Source of the DNA: Gemmatimonadota bacterium
Lineage (GTDB): Bacteria > Latescibacterota > UBA2968 > UBA8231
Length of the DNA: 64,000 nucleotides
Assembly (NCBI GenBank): GCA_018673255.1
Contig: JABHDC010000254.1
Location: 1 to 64,000 of the forward strand
Reading direction: 5' to 3'
This document shows, piece after piece, positions 1-10,000 of the stretch. The notes under the pieces are model-generated. The model worked only from the letters and a program-made list of their open reading frames with translations, made no database searches and was not told where the DNA came from. A program made the translations under genes and the position numbers. Positions within the stretch are counted from its first letter, which is position 1; every line of letters starts with the position of its first letter.

Positions 1-155
1 CCTACCAGGTGTATGGTTATGCCGATCTGGATGGTGACGAAGCGCACGATCCCGGGGCGTTGGCGCCGTATCGCGCCGCCGAACCTTTCGGCTGGCTGGG
101 AAGTATCGAGTTACGAGCCTCGACGACGACCCACGCGGACCTCGATATCCGGTGA
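1..155 (+). CDS. C-terminal fragment of a pilin-like protein (5' end outside window)
   Basis: The open frame begins at base 3 and ends at TGA 153-155, giving the last 50 residues of a protein that starts upstream of the window. The tail contains YGYADLDGDE, which resembles VVYADLDEDG in the next gene. Both look like the C-terminal strand region of type IV pilin-like or minor pilin proteins. The stop lies 42 bases before the next start, so the two genes are probably co-transcribed paralogues. I infer the pilin relationship only through the neighbour, since the N-terminus that would carry the pilin helix is missing. Confidence 0.5.
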   Translation, partial: YQVYGYADLDGDEAHDPGALAPYRAAEPFGWLGSIELRASTTTHADLDIR

Positions 156-197
156 ACCGAGTGAAGGATCCATCCACTGCCACACCCCGGAGGTAAT

Positions 198-563
198 GTG
201 TTGCGTCAGACCGTCGATTGGGTGGAGATCCTCCTTCTCGTGATCACTCTGCTTGCCCTGGGTACCGTTCACTTCTCGCGGGTCACACCTGCAGGTCGGG
301 CAGAGATCCGACTGGAGGCCGGTCTGGAGCAACTCTACTACCTGCAGGCCACCCACTTCCGCCGCAACGGTACCTACTTCGACCCAAATGACGAAGCTTA
401 TCGTGACTATCTGCCTTGGGTGGAGTTGTATCGGTGGGAGGCGCGCGTGGAGGACACGGGATTCCGCGTTGTCGTCTATGCGGATCTAGACGAGGATGGC
501 GGGGCCGGTAGCTGGGGGATCGATTCAACGGCGCCACGGGTGCATCACATCGTCGAAGATTGA
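198..563 (+). CDS. Type IV pilin-like protein with degenerate prepilin signal
   Basis: This 121-residue protein starts at GTG 198 behind GGAGG (189-193). Residues 10-28 are a hydrophobic helix preceded by VDWVE, which keeps the glutamate found at mature position 5 of type IV pilins. The glycine of the prepilin peptidase site is absent (QT before VDWVE), so processing is uncertain. The segment after the helix (RAEIRLEAGLEQLYYLQ, then FRRNGTYFD) follows the usual pilin pattern of an amphipathic helix followed by a short NGTY element. The tail GSWGIDSTAPRVHHIVED also looks pilin-like. It lies directly upstream of the chemosensory genes. The family call rests on pattern and not on a database match. 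Confidence 0.6.
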   Translation: MLRQTVDWVEILLLVITLLALGTVHFSRVTPAGRAEIRLEAGLEQLYYLQATHFRRNGTYFDPNDEAYRDYLPWVELYRWEARVEDTGFRVVVYADLDEDGGAGSWGIDSTAPRVHHIVED

Positions 564-681
564 CCTGCGCCGCCGGTATTTGTCGGTGTTCAGTGGCGAA
601 AGCACGCGTAACCGCATTTGTTAATACAGGAGAGTTCGACCTGACGATGATTCGTCGCCTCAACCGTACTGGAGTGTGCCT

Positions 682-1950
682 GTGAAAGTTCTGCTCGTGG
701 AGGATTCCACCCCTCTAAGGGGCATCATCAAACAAATGCTGGCTCAACTTGGCTACGACGACATTGTCGAGGCAGCCGACGGGCTTGAGGCGTGGGATCA
801 TCTCGAGGGGACGAGTTTTGGTCTGCTGCTGACGGACTGGAACATGCCGAACATGTCCGGTTTTGAGCTGCTGCAGCTCGTGCGTCAGACCCCGCAAACG
901 GCTGAATTGCCCGTCGTGATGCTGACGACGCGTAGCAATAAGGAAGACATCATCAGCGCCGTGAAGGCGGGTGTGAACAACTATGTCACCAAGCCTTGCA
1001 AGCCGTCAGATCTGAAAACAAGGATCGACAAGGCGATCCGCCAACAGAAAGAGAAACCGGCCAAGGCGACCGTCTTACCCGCCGGTGGCGATCTGGTGCA
1101 GGCAGCCGAAATCATCCGTGGGCAGCGCAGGTTCCAGCCCAGTCACCAGGGACCTTGTGTGCTTTTCTACGAGTCCAACGGAGACTACGACGATCTTGAG
1201 AAGGGCAGGGAGTCGCCGATTCTGACTCAGTACAGTGCTGTCCGAGAGGTTTTCGCCAAGATCAATGCCGAGTACCCCGGCCTTGAGATCGGTTACAATA
1301 TCGAAACCGAGACGAAAGAGATTCTGCAGGTCCTGGCGGAAAAGTCGGGACTTGTGCGGATGCTGATGATTGCCATCAACCACCAGAGTGGTCACTCGCT
1401 GCTGCGGCGCCTGCGTTTTAGGGTCGAGGACGCGATACCCACCTTCGCGGTGTGTGATAGTTTCATGGGCTTGGAGGCCGAACAACGGGACACGATCTCC
1501 GACATGGGAGTGGAGATTCTGGAACGTCGGCAACTGCATCTTGGTAGTGTTACGATGCTGACAGAAGAGAATGCGGTTCCGGAGGTCCAGACGTCTCGCA
1601 GCGGTCTGGCTTATCTGGAATTGAAGAAGGGCACAGGGCCCTCGCCGACCCGGGGTGATGCGGTGACTGTGCACTGCGTTGGCAGACTCCAGAGTGGAAG
1701 AATCATCGTCGACACTTTGAAGAAGGGCGAACCCCGCACATTCCAGATCGGTGATGGGAGTGTCGTGGCTGGCATGGATGAAGCGGTGCGGATGATGCAG
1801 TCTGAGGGCCGTGCACTGGCGATTGTCCCTCCCAACCTTGCCTATGGCACTTCTGGCAATGGCAAGACAATTCCGGAGGACGCCACGATCAGCTTTCAGC
1901 TCCAACTGCTGAAAGTGGTTACGCCTCCTGAGGACCCCCTTGTGAAATGA
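682..1950 (+). CDS. CheY-like receiver fused to FKBP-type peptidyl-prolyl isomerase
   Basis: Residues 1-125 are a full receiver with phospho-acceptor D52 in TDWNMPNMSGFELL, T82 and K104, very close to classical CheY. Residues about 130-310 match no family I know. The C-terminus (about 315-415) is an FKBP domain: GDAVTVHCVG, the buried phenylalanine in TFQIGDG, VVAGMDEAV, and the LAYGTSG loop with the tyrosine that lines the FKBP pocket. The FKBP tryptophan is replaced by methionine. GTG 682 is preferred over GTG 676 because GGAG (671-674) is 7 bases from it but only 1 base from 676. It is the only single-receiver, CheY-type protein near this CheA, so it probably serves as its output or adaptation regulator. 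A strong terminator follows. Confidence 0.85.
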   Translation: MKVLLVEDSTPLRGIIKQMLAQLGYDDIVEAADGLEAWDHLEGTSFGLLLTDWNMPNMSGFELLQLVRQTPQTAELPVVMLTTRSNKEDIISAVKAGVNNYVTKPCKPSDLKTRIDKAIRQQKEKPAKATVLPAGGDLVQAAEIIRGQRRFQPSHQGPCVLFYESNGDYDDLEKGRESPILTQYSAVREVFAKINAEYPGLEIGYNIETETKEILQVLAEKSGLVRMLMIAINHQSGHSLLRRLRFRVEDAIPTFAVCDSFMGLEAEQRDTISDMGVEILERRQLHLGSVTMLTEENAVPEVQTSRSGLAYLELKKGTGPSPTRGDAVTVHCVGRLQSGRIIVDTLKKGEPRTFQIGDGSVVAGMDEAVRMMQSEGRALAIVPPNLAYGTSGNGKTIPEDATISFQLQLLKVVTPPEDPLVK

Positions 1951-1996
1951 ATCAATTCTGACACTACTCATCGAGTGATGCGTAGCACCACAACAT

Positions 1997-2048
1997 CCGG
2001 GGGTCTGGTCTCGCCGCTATGGCAGATCTGGGCCCCCGGTATTTTTTT
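1997..2048 (+). terminator. Rho-independent terminator after receiver-FKBP gene
   Basis: CCGGGGG (1997-2003) pairs with CCCCCGG (2033-2039), with an inner TCTG/CAGA pairing, and is followed by TA and a run of seven T (2042-2048). It separates the receiver-FKBP gene from the chemoreceptors, so the receptors probably have their own promoter in 2049-2168, although I see no clear consensus there. Confidence 0.75.
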
Positions 2049-2168
2049 CCCACATCGAAGACAAGGATGTGGGCCCTAAGTGCGTATAAGAAGTGAAGTT
2101 ACGGAAAATTCAGCCGAAGAATCAAAGACCGACCACACCGAACAGAAGCAGATCTCATAGGATCCACG

Positions 2169-4385
2169 ATGAAGATGAAGACGAGAGTATTGCTGGCTTT
2201 CCTGGTGACCGGCCTCCTGCCGATCATCATCGTCGCCTACCTGGCCCTGCGTCAGTCAGAAATGGCGCTCATGGATCAGGCGTACGACCACTTGATCGCG
2301 GTCCGTGAGACGAAGAAGGCTCAGTTGAGTGAGCTCATCGGCCGGCGCGCCAGTGACATCATCGTCCTGAGTCGCACCAGAGATGTGATGGCCGCGTATC
2401 AGACGTTGAAGGACTACCACGATGCAGAGGGCGTCGGACCGCGAGATCCATTCCCAACCGGTACAGCACAATACCAGAAGCTGCGCCAGGCGGTGGCCCC
2501 CTTCCTCGATGCCTATCGGGAGATGTACGGCTACTACGACCTGTTCGTCGTGTGCCGAGCCCACGGCCACGTCATGTATTCGTCGGCTCAGGAGTCGGAT
2601 CTCGGTGAGAATCTCAACGTCGGCGAATTGCGGGACAGTGGCCTGGGACAATTGTGGCAGCGGGTACGCGAGAGGAAGGAGGCGGCATTCATCGACATGC
2701 AGCCGTATGCGCCATCAGGGGGCCAACCGACGACCTTCATCGGCACCCCCGTGATGGACGGGGAGGACTTTGTTGGTCTTGTGGCATTGCAGATTTCCCG
2801 CGAAGACGTCAACACCGTCATGCAGGAACGCTCCGGCATGGGCCGCAGCGGTGAGACCTATCTGGTGGGCACGGATCTGCGCATGCGCTCGGATTCCTAC
2901 ATCGATCCGGTCGGTCACAGTGTCCAGGCCTCTTTCCGTGGCTCGATTGCTGCAAACGGTGTGGATACCCAAGCCTCGAGACAGGCCCTGGCTGGTAACA
3001 CAGGCCACGGCCTGATCGTCGACTACAATGGCAACCATGTTCTGTCGGCCTACTCCCCGCTGGAGGTCATGGGGACGAGGTGGGCGATCATCGCTGAAAT
3101 CGATCTGGCAGAGGTGCGTGAACCGGTCGTGGCCTTGCGAACGCGCCTGTTGCTGGTGGCGTCGGTGGTTGCCATCGCCGTCATCGCCGTGGCCCTGTGG
3201 CTGTCGGCCAGCATCACCGGCCCGATTGTTCGTATTGCCGGCATTGCCCAGCGTGTCGCCAAGGGAGATGTAGACCAGAAGGTCGATATCCAGTCGAACG
3301 ACGAGATCGGTCTGCTGGCCAATTCGTTCAGTGATCTGGTCGACTATACCTCAGACATGGCAGGGGCGGCACGAGATCTCGCGGCCGGTGACCTGACGAT
3401 CACCACCTCACCCCGCTCTGAAGCGGACATCCTTGGTCAGAGCTTCGTGGCCATGACCGATCGACTGCGTCAGGCCTTTTCGAGGCTCAGGGGACAGGCA
3501 GCGACGCTCACCAGTGCCTCAGAGCAGATGTCGACGATGGCGAGTCACGTTGCCGCCGGTGCCGGTGAAGTTTCCAATGGGGCCACCTCTGCGGCTACCG
3601 CCGCAGAGCAGGTCAGTGCGGGTATGAGCAGCCTGTCTGCTGCTGCGACGCAATCGACGGAGAGTATCACGACGATGGCGTCATCGACGGAAGAGATGAC
3701 GGCAACGATTGCGGAGATCTCTCGCAATGCGGGCGGAGCTCGGCAGGTGGTAGAACAGGCTGTCGAGGCCGTCGCCCTGGCCTCGCAGAGGATGCACGAA
3801 CTGCACGAGAATGCTCGAGAGATCGGGGCGGTGATCAGCGTCATCGTCGATATCGCCGATCAGACCAAGTTGTTGGCCTTGAATGCAACGATCGAGGCGG
3901 CAAGTGCTGGTGATGCAGGTAAGGGATTCGCAGTGGTCGCCGGTGAGGTGAAGGAGCTTGCGCGCCAGACTGCGGAGGCCACGGGCCGAATCTGTACGAG
4001 CATCGAGGCCAGTCAGGCTTCGACAGAGAAGGCGATGGAGCAGATCGATCGCATCGAGCGTGTGATCGGTGACGTCGATGAGTCTGTCGCCAGTATTGCG
4101 GTGGCTGTCGAGGAGCAGTCAGTGACGACACGTGATATCGCCACAAATATCAATCAGGCGGCTCAGGGTGTTGGATCGGTGACGGAGAATGTTGCGCAGA
4201 TGGCGACGGCATCCACAGACATTGCCCAACAGATTGTCACGGTGAAGGATGCCAGCGACTCCTTGCGGCAGGAGGTCGACCGAGCCCGCGAGCAAGCCCG
4301 CGAACTGGCGGATCTCGGCGCTGATGTCGAACGGCTCGTAGCGCAATACCGTCTCCCCGAAGGCGAAGTAGACCAGGGCGAGTGA
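2169..4385 (+). CDS. Methyl-accepting chemotaxis protein with large extracytoplasmic Cache-type sensor
   Basis: This is a 738-residue transmembrane chemoreceptor. TM1 is at about 6-27, followed by a roughly 300-residue extracytoplasmic region with the layout of a double Cache domain ([19 protein letters not shown] is typical of its membrane-proximal half). TM2 is at about 327-348 ([19 protein letters not shown]), followed by HAMP and a methyl-accepting coiled coil. The hairpin tip at about 560-610 carries [19 protein letters not shown] and [18 protein letters not shown], the CheA/CheW contact signature. The C-terminus (EGEVDQGE) has no NWETF-type pentapeptide for CheR docking. AGGA lies 6 bases before ATG. 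The stop overlaps the next receptor by 4 bases. The ligand is unknown; small organic acids or amino acids are common for Cache sensors. Confidence 0.93.
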   Translation: MKMKTRVLLAFLVTGLLPIIIVAYLALRQSEMALMDQAYDHLIAVRETKKAQLSELIGRRASDIIVLSRTRDVMAAYQTLKDYHDAEGVGPRDPFPTGTAQYQKLRQAVAPFLDAYREMYGYYDLFVVCRAHGHVMYSSAQESDLGENLNVGELRDSGLGQLWQRVRERKEAAFIDMQPYAPSGGQPTTFIGTPVMDGEDFVGLVALQISREDVNTVMQERSGMGRSGETYLVGTDLRMRSDSYIDPVGHSVQASFRGSIAANGVDTQASRQALAGNTGHGLIVDYNGNHVLSAYSPLEVMGTRWAIIAEIDLAEVREPVVALRTRLLLVASVVAIAVIAVALWLSASITGPIVRIAGIAQRVAKGDVDQKVDIQSNDEIGLLANSFSDLVDYTSDMAGAARDLAAGDLTITTSPRSEADILGQSFVAMTDRLRQAFSRLRGQAATLTSASEQMSTMASHVAAGAGEVSNGATSAATAAEQVSAGMSSLSAAATQSTESITTMASSTEEMTATIAEISRNAGGARQVVEQAVEAVALASQRMHELHENAREIGAVISVIVDIADQTKLLALNATIEAASAGDAGKGFAVVAGEVKELARQTAEATGRICTSIEASQASTEKAMEQIDRIERVIGDVDESVASIAVAVEEQSVTTRDIATNINQAAQGVGSVTENVAQMATASTDIAQQIVTVKDASDSLRQEVDRAREQARELADLGADVERLVAQYRLPEGEVDQGE

Positions 4386-6274
4386 GGATGAATCTGCGGC
4401 AGAAGCTCGTCGGATTCAGTTTCCTCCAGGTATCACTCATCGGCGCCGTTCTCCTGGTCGCTTACGCGCAGGATGCCCAGCAGAGGATCCGTCAGGCAAC
4501 AATCGACAAGGCCCGAGCCATTGTGGTTGCCACCGAGTCCTCGCGTGAAGATATGGCGAAGAAGTGGGAGCAAGGCGTCATCACGATCGAGTTGCTGCAA
4601 GGCTGGGCCCGGGATGGTGACATCGATCGTGTGATCGCTGCTGTTCCTGTGGTGACCGCACTTCAGCAGGTGATGTCGAATTCCTCCGAAGGGGGCTACG
4701 AATTCCGCGTACCGAAGTTTCAGCCGCGCAATCCGGAGAACGAGCCTGACGCATACGAGGCAGCCGTCCTGCGTCGTCTCTCAACGGGCGAACTCGAGGA
4801 ATACTACGATCTCGATGAGTCGATAAATTCGATCCGCTATTTCCGACCCATCCGCCTCACACAGGAGTGCATGCTCTGCCATGGGGATCCGGCGACCTCA
4901 AGAGAGGTCTGGGGCAACGACGAGGGGCGCGACCCGACCGGGACACGCATGGAGAACTGGAAGGTCGGCGAGGTACACGGCGCATTTGAGATCATTCAGT
5001 CCCTGGACGGCGCCGATGCCGAACTACGCCAGACGTTGTGGCGCGCAGCCGGTATCATCGGTGCCCTCGGTCTGGGCAGTCTGGCGCTGTTCTTCGTTCT
5101 CATCTCCCGCAGCATCAATCGGCCCCTCGATGAGGTGATGCGAGCAACTCGCCAGGTCGCTCTCGGGCAGATGGCGGCTGCAGAGGTCAGCGTGACATCC
5201 AACGACGAGATCGGGCAACTCGCCGACACCGTCCGCGACATGGTCACCTACACGCGCGAAATCTCAGCCGCCGCAGACAGACTGGCTCAAGGAGACCTGA
5301 CTGGCGATGTCGAGTCGCGGTCCCCAGACGATGTGCTGTCACAGAGCTTTCAGCGACTGATCATCAGCCTCAGGGAAGTCTTCGGTCATCTAGGTAAGCA
5401 AGCCGACAGTCTGGGCGAGGCCTCCGATCAGTTGTTGGGTGTGGCAACGCAGACCGTCGGTCATGTCGAGGCGGCCACGACCAATGTCACGTCCGTCGCG
5501 GCTGCGGCCGAGCAAATGAGTGTGAACATGACATCCGTCTCCCAGGCGGCAAGCGAATCGACGGGAAATATCACGACTGTGGCGACGGCCACGGAGGAAA
5601 TGACGGCGACCATTACGGATATCTCACGCAGTGCCCAGCACGCGCGCCAGGTCGCCGAAAGCGCCGTGGATACCGTGGGGAATGCCGCCCATCGTGTGGA
5701 TGAACTGGGTAAAGCAGCGCATCGGATTGGCCGAGTCGTTGAAGTCATCGTCGACATTGCCGATCAGACGAAGTTGCTGGCTCTGAATGCGACAATCGAA
5801 GCGGCCAGTGCCGGCGACGCGGGCAAGGGCTTCGCTGTGGTCGCCAATGAGGTCAAAGAATTGGCCAAGCAGACAGCTGATGCGACAGAGGAGATCCGCG
5901 CCAGTATCCTCGCCATCCAGGAGACGACATCCGGTACGGTGTCCGAAATCGGTGAGATCGGCGGCGTGATTGGTGAGGTCAATGAGAATGTCGGCAGTAT
6001 TGCGGCAGCGGTGGAAGAGCAGGCGGTCACGACGCGAGGCATTGCGCAGAATGTGTCGGCCGCAGCTGGGGCCGTCGTGTCTGTGACGGAGAATGTGTCA
6101 GAGGCGGCCACGGCTTCTGCCAGTATCGCGAGTGAGATCACCAGTGTTGAAAATGAAACGGGCCAGGTCAGTGTGGCGATGGAGGGTGTGAATGATCAGG
6201 CTCAAGCGTTGGCCCGAATGGGGACGCAACTTCGCGATATCGTTGGTCGATACAAGCTGAAGAGAGACGAATAG
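4382..6274 (+). CDS. Methyl-accepting chemotaxis protein with haem-binding DUF3365/Tll0287-like sensor
   Basis: This is a 630-residue chemoreceptor. TM1 is at about 10-28. The extracytoplasmic part (about 30-220) ends in [17 protein letters not shown], so C163, C166 and H167 form a c-type haem CxxCH. The surrounding layout matches the Tll0287-like (DUF3365) sensor. TM2 is at about 222-242, then HAMP and a signalling domain with [19 protein letters not shown] at the tip. The tip is almost identical to that of the upstream receptor, so both should plug into the same CheA. A covalent haem suggests sensing of redox state, oxygen, NO or CO; this is inference. GTG 4382 overlaps the previous stop by 4 bases; ATG 4388 is an alternative start. 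Confidence 0.93.
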   Translation: MRMNLRQKLVGFSFLQVSLIGAVLLVAYAQDAQQRIRQATIDKARAIVVATESSREDMAKKWEQGVITIELLQGWARDGDIDRVIAAVPVVTALQQVMSNSSEGGYEFRVPKFQPRNPENEPDAYEAAVLRRLSTGELEEYYDLDESINSIRYFRPIRLTQECMLCHGDPATSREVWGNDEGRDPTGTRMENWKVGEVHGAFEIIQSLDGADAELRQTLWRAAGIIGALGLGSLALFFVLISRSINRPLDEVMRATRQVALGQMAAAEVSVTSNDEIGQLADTVRDMVTYTREISAAADRLAQGDLTGDVESRSPDDVLSQSFQRLIISLREVFGHLGKQADSLGEASDQLLGVATQTVGHVEAATTNVTSVAAAAEQMSVNMTSVSQAASESTGNITTVATATEEMTATITDISRSAQHARQVAESAVDTVGNAAHRVDELGKAAHRIGRVVEVIVDIADQTKLLALNATIEAASAGDAGKGFAVVANEVKELAKQTADATEEIRASILAIQETTSGTVSEIGEIGGVIGEVNENVGSIAAAVEEQAVTTRGIAQNVSAAAGAVVSVTENVSEAATASASIASEITSVENETGQVSVAMEGVNDQAQALARMGTQLRDIVGRYKLKRDE

Positions 6275-6324
6275 ATCATGTCCATCCGATGCTTGTCTTC
6301 TAACGACAAACACGAGGCGCAGCC

Positions 6325-9300
6325 ATGAGCGAGTTTGACGAAGGTGTTGTTCGCGCCTTCCTGGATGACGCCCTCGAGCAGCTTTCGACCTTTGGTGACG
6401 ATCTGCTCAGTATCGAGTCTGCCGGTGCCAATGCTGACCCGGAGTTGGTGAACCGAGCCTTTCGGTCCGTGCACTCGATCAAGGGTGGGGCCGGATTCCT
6501 GGCACTCGATCGAATTACCGAATTGTCGCACAGCATGGAAGAGGTTCTCAACAAGGTGCGCAACGAAGGCTTGTTGCTGACTTCCGATCGCGCCAGTGTG
6601 CTGCTGCAGGCGGCCGATGCCCTCACCGACATGCTCACGAACCACGAGACAAGCAACGAGACGGACATCTCAAGCCACGAGAGGGCGTTGCAGGCCCTCC
6701 TCACCGGCGAGGCGTCAGCTGGTCCAGTAGAGCCGCCAGTAGAGTCGACCGACGTGTTCGAGGAGGAAGAAGATCTCCTGGCGCCTCCCGCACCTCCGGC
6801 GCCGACAGTGGAAGAAGGTCCAGTCTTCTCGACGACCGAAGATGAAGCTCGAAGGGTGCTGGAAACCCTCGACTATCTCTACCAGTTGGAATACCGACGG
6901 GGAGAGGATGCGGCCTTCGAAGATCTTCCATCACTGGCCGACGAACTCAAGGCGACAGGAGAGGTGCTCGAGCATCGCCTGATCGAGGGGAGACTATTCA
7001 TCCTCTTTGCCACCGCGATCGACCCTGAGGTCGTTGGTGCCCTCGTCGAATTACCCGATGAGCAGATCACTCACTTGAGTCCCGAGGACTTCGCAGGGGA
7101 GATAGCCGCCAGCCCCGATGAAGACGCTCCTGCCGAGGACACGACCGACGCAGTGGCGGCTGAAGACGGCGACATGACGCCCGAAGCGATGCTGATTGTC
7201 GATGATCCTGCCGCGCAGGGACGCCTTGTCGATGAGGAAGTAGGGCTCTTCGAAGAAGAAGAGGAGGAGGGTGGTGGTGAACACGGACTCTGGGCTGATG
7301 ATGGTCTTGCCGAGGTGGATACAGGTGAAGGGGATACAGGTGACGACGAGGATCTTCTTGCCGTCGCGCCACCCCAGCCCGCTGAAGCCCCCCAGGTCCC
7401 GACCGTGGCGGCGCCGACCACCGTGTCGAGAACCACGGAATTGCCTCCCATCCGTCCCGTGGTCACGGAGACAAGTCTGCGGGTGCATGTTGAGTTGCTC
7501 GATGAATTGCTGAATCTGGCCGAGGAGTTGGTGCTGACGCGGAATCAGCTGATCCAGCAGGTCGAGAAGGGTGACCTGAGCCTGATTGAGGGCTCCACGC
7601 AACGTCTGGATCACGTCACCACCGATCTGCAGGAAACCATCGTCTCCACGAGGATGCAGCCGGTCGGCACCATCTTTGGCAAGTTTCGCCGCATTGTCCG
7701 TGATCTGGCCACGACACTGGGCAAGGAGGTGGACCTGCAGATCGAAGGGGAAGATGTCGAACTGGACAAGACAATCATCGAGGCCCTTGGTGATCCGCTT
7801 ACCCACCTGATCCGCAACGCCATGGACCACGGCATTGAGGAGCCTCAGGTCCGACACGAGGCAGGAAAGTCATTGCCAGCCCGTCTTCGGTTGCGCGCCG
7901 TTCATCAGGCCGGTCAGGTACTGATCGAGATCAGTGATGACGGTGCGGGGATCCACCCAGATCGAATCAGTGACAAGGCGTTGTCACTCGGGCTCTATGA
8001 TCGCAATCAACTGGAGGCGATGAGTGAGCGGGATCTCGTCCGCCTCGTCTTCCATCCGGGCTTTTCGACCAAGGACGAGGTGACCGACCTGTCCGGGCGT
8101 GGAGTCGGTATGGATGTCGTCCACACCAATCTCACGCGTCTTGGTGGTGTGGTTGATATCGAGTCTACCGCTGGCGTTGGAACGACGGTGCGGATCAATC
8201 TTCCTCTGACCCTGGCGATCATTCCGAGTTTGCTGGTCGCGCTCGGCGAAGATCAGTTCGCCATCCCACAAGACAATCTCGCTGAACTGGTGCGGATCCC
8301 AGCAGCTCAGCGAACACAACGAATTGAGTGGATCGACAAGGCTCAGGTTCTGCGCCTGCGCGGCCGCCTGCTGCCACTGATCAGTCTGCGTCAGGTCCTG
8401 GGAATCGAGGTCAGTGGTGATGAGAGTCAGGCCGTCTATGTGGCGGTGCTCAAGGCCGGGGATCTCCGCTTTGGACTGCTCGTGGACGAGTTGCTGGACT
8501 CCAAGGAGATCGTCGTCAAACCTCTCGACTCCATCCTCAGTCAGAGTGGCATCTATGCGGGGGCGACGATCCTCGGCGATGGTAGTGTCGCGCTGATCCT
8601 GGATGTGATCGGTCTACGGCACTCGCTGGATCTGGAAGAGATCGAAGAGCAACATGCGCCGCAGGAGGTTGAAGAGGCATTCCGCAGTGATGCTCAGCAA
8701 CTCCTGCTGGTTGAAAATGCTCCCGGTGAACAGTGTGCGATTCCGATGAAACTGGTCTCTCGGATCGAACGGGTTTCGGCGGCACAACTGGAAGAGGCGG
8801 GTGGCCGGGCGACATTCCAATACCGGGGAGGACACCTCGTTCTGATGTCCCTGGAACAGGCGGCCAATGTCCAGGCGCTTCCTGAGGCAGAATGGATGTT
8901 TGTCGTCATTTTCAGTGTTGCCGGCGGCGAACTTGGCCTGCTTGTGTCCGATGTCCTGGATATCGTTATCGGTGTCTTCGACATCACGACGAAGGGATTC
9001 ATGCAACCAGGCATCGGTGGGTCGACGATCATCGATGGACGATCGACACTTATCGTCGATCTGTACGGACTGGTTCGGAAGATCGATCCGGCGTGGGTCG
9101 AATCACAGACGAAGGATCTGCATGGCGATGCGACCATTCTGCTCGCCGAAGACACGCCCTTCTTCCGAGAACAGATGCGGCGCTGTCTCGAGGATGCCGG
9201 ATATCAGCTCTATATCGCCGAGGACGGGGCCAGAGCATGGGAGTTGCTCCAAGAGCATGCGGGGGAGATTGATATCGTTGTCACCGATATGGAGATGCCT

Positions 9301-9507
9301 CACCTCGACGGTCTCAGCCTGACGCGCAAAATCCGGGCCGATGAGCGCTTTGCTCACCTGCCAGTCGCGGTGGTGACCTCTCTGAGTGACGAGGCGGATG
9401 AGCAACGGGGTCTGGCGGCTGGCGTCGACGCCTACCTGATCAAGCTTGACCAGGATAAGTTGTTGCAGGCGATCAGTGGTTTCCTCACAAGAGCGGAGGC
9501 CTCCTGA
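6325..9507 (+). CDS. cheA: Hybrid chemotaxis histidine kinase CheA with two CheW-like domains and C-terminal receiver
   Basis: This 1060-residue kinase phosphorylates CheY/CheB-type receivers in response to chemoreceptors. Domains in order: HPt with H50 in FRSVHSIKGGAG (1-105); a possible response-regulator-binding region (about 165-240); an acidic linker (about 250-370, with EEEEEEGGGE); the P3 dimerisation helices (about 385-455, LDELLNLAEELVLTRNQL); the HATPase domain with THLIRNAMDHGIE, DDGAGI and GRGVGMDVV (about 455-630); CheW (about 630-770); a second, diverged CheW-like domain (about 790-922); and a receiver (about 934-1060) with acceptor Asp in VVTDMEMP and Lys in YLIKLD. The usual CheA is about 650 residues, so the second CheW-like module and receiver are additions, seen in some pilus-type Chp systems. 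The stop overlaps the cheW start (TGATG). Confidence 0.95.
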   Translation: MSEFDEGVVRAFLDDALEQLSTFGDDLLSIESAGANADPELVNRAFRSVHSIKGGAGFLALDRITELSHSMEEVLNKVRNEGLLLTSDRASVLLQAADALTDMLTNHETSNETDISSHERALQALLTGEASAGPVEPPVESTDVFEEEEDLLAPPAPPAPTVEEGPVFSTTEDEARRVLETLDYLYQLEYRRGEDAAFEDLPSLADELKATGEVLEHRLIEGRLFILFATAIDPEVVGALVELPDEQITHLSPEDFAGEIAASPDEDAPAEDTTDAVAAEDGDMTPEAMLIVDDPAAQGRLVDEEVGLFEEEEEEGGGEHGLWADDGLAEVDTGEGDTGDDEDLLAVAPPQPAEAPQVPTVAAPTTVSRTTELPPIRPVVTETSLRVHVELLDELLNLAEELVLTRNQLIQQVEKGDLSLIEGSTQRLDHVTTDLQETIVSTRMQPVGTIFGKFRRIVRDLATTLGKEVDLQIEGEDVELDKTIIEALGDPLTHLIRNAMDHGIEEPQVRHEAGKSLPARLRLRAVHQAGQVLIEISDDGAGIHPDRISDKALSLGLYDRNQLEAMSERDLVRLVFHPGFSTKDEVTDLSGRGVGMDVVHTNLTRLGGVVDIESTAGVGTTVRINLPLTLAIIPSLLVALGEDQFAIPQDNLAELVRIPAAQRTQRIEWIDKAQVLRLRGRLLPLISLRQVLGIEVSGDESQAVYVAVLKAGDLRFGLLVDELLDSKEIVVKPLDSILSQSGIYAGATILGDGSVALILDVIGLRHSLDLEEIEEQHAPQEVEEAFRSDAQQLLLVENAPGEQCAIPMKLVSRIERVSAAQLEEAGGRATFQYRGGHLVLMSLEQAANVQALPEAEWMFVVIFSVAGGELGLLVSDVLDIVIGVFDITTKGFMQPGIGGSTIIDGRSTLIVDLYGLVRKIDPAWVESQTKDLHGDATILLAEDTPFFREQMRRCLEDAGYQLYIAEDGARAWELLQEHAGEIDIVVTDMEMPHLDGLSLTRKIRADERFAHLPVAVVTSLSDEADEQRGLAAGVDAYLIKLDQDKLLQAISGFLTRAEAS

Positions 9508-9953
9508 TGCCGCATCAGGTTGCAGTAGAAGAGACAGCTGAATACGTGTTGTTCGAGGTCGGGCCTTTGACCTGTGGTTTGCGGATTGAGCTGGTCCAGG
9601 AGATCGAGGACGACCTTGAGATCACACGTGTGCATCGGGCGCCGGATTGGGTGAGTGGTGTCATCAATCTCCGCGGTCAGTTGCTGACCATTATCGATCT
9701 GCGCACCAAGCTGGGCCTGCCCAGTGCCGCTCAGAAGGCGCACCACAAGGTCGTCGTCGTGAAAGGTGACGAGGGATTGATGGGGTTGCTGGTTGACAGC
9801 CTCGACGATGTTGTGACGGCTGATCTGGCGGATGTTGAGGCTCCCCCCAGTCACATCGAAGATGTGCCCGGTATCTTCTTTGAGGCGATCTACAAGATGC
9901 CCACCGGACTGGCGGCGTTGCTGGATCTGACGCAGGTTCTGGCAGCAGACTGA
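9507..9953 (+). CDS. cheW: Chemotaxis coupling protein CheW
   Basis: This 148-residue protein is a single CheW domain: YVLFEVGPLTCGLRIELVQEI, then APDWVSGVINLRGQLLTIIDLRTKLG, then VVVVKGDEGLMGLLVDSLDDVV. CheW links receptors to the P5 domain of CheA in the membrane-associated array. Its start shares one base with the cheA stop, so the two are translationally coupled, which fits their fixed stoichiometry. Length and motifs are normal for the family. Confidence 0.93.
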   Translation: MPHQVAVEETAEYVLFEVGPLTCGLRIELVQEIEDDLEITRVHRAPDWVSGVINLRGQLLTIIDLRTKLGLPSAAQKAHHKVVVVKGDEGLMGLLVDSLDDVVTADLADVEAPPSHIEDVPGIFFEAIYKMPTGLAALLDLTQVLAAD

Positions 9954-10000
9954 TCACCGTTCTTCTTCTGGTGTGCGACCAGTCCCTCTGAGGAGTCTGG

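Noticed and set aside
1075..1971. A 298-codon open frame on the minus strand under the receiver-FKBP gene
   Set aside because: The plus-strand protein carries clear receiver and FKBP motifs, while the reverse frame has none.
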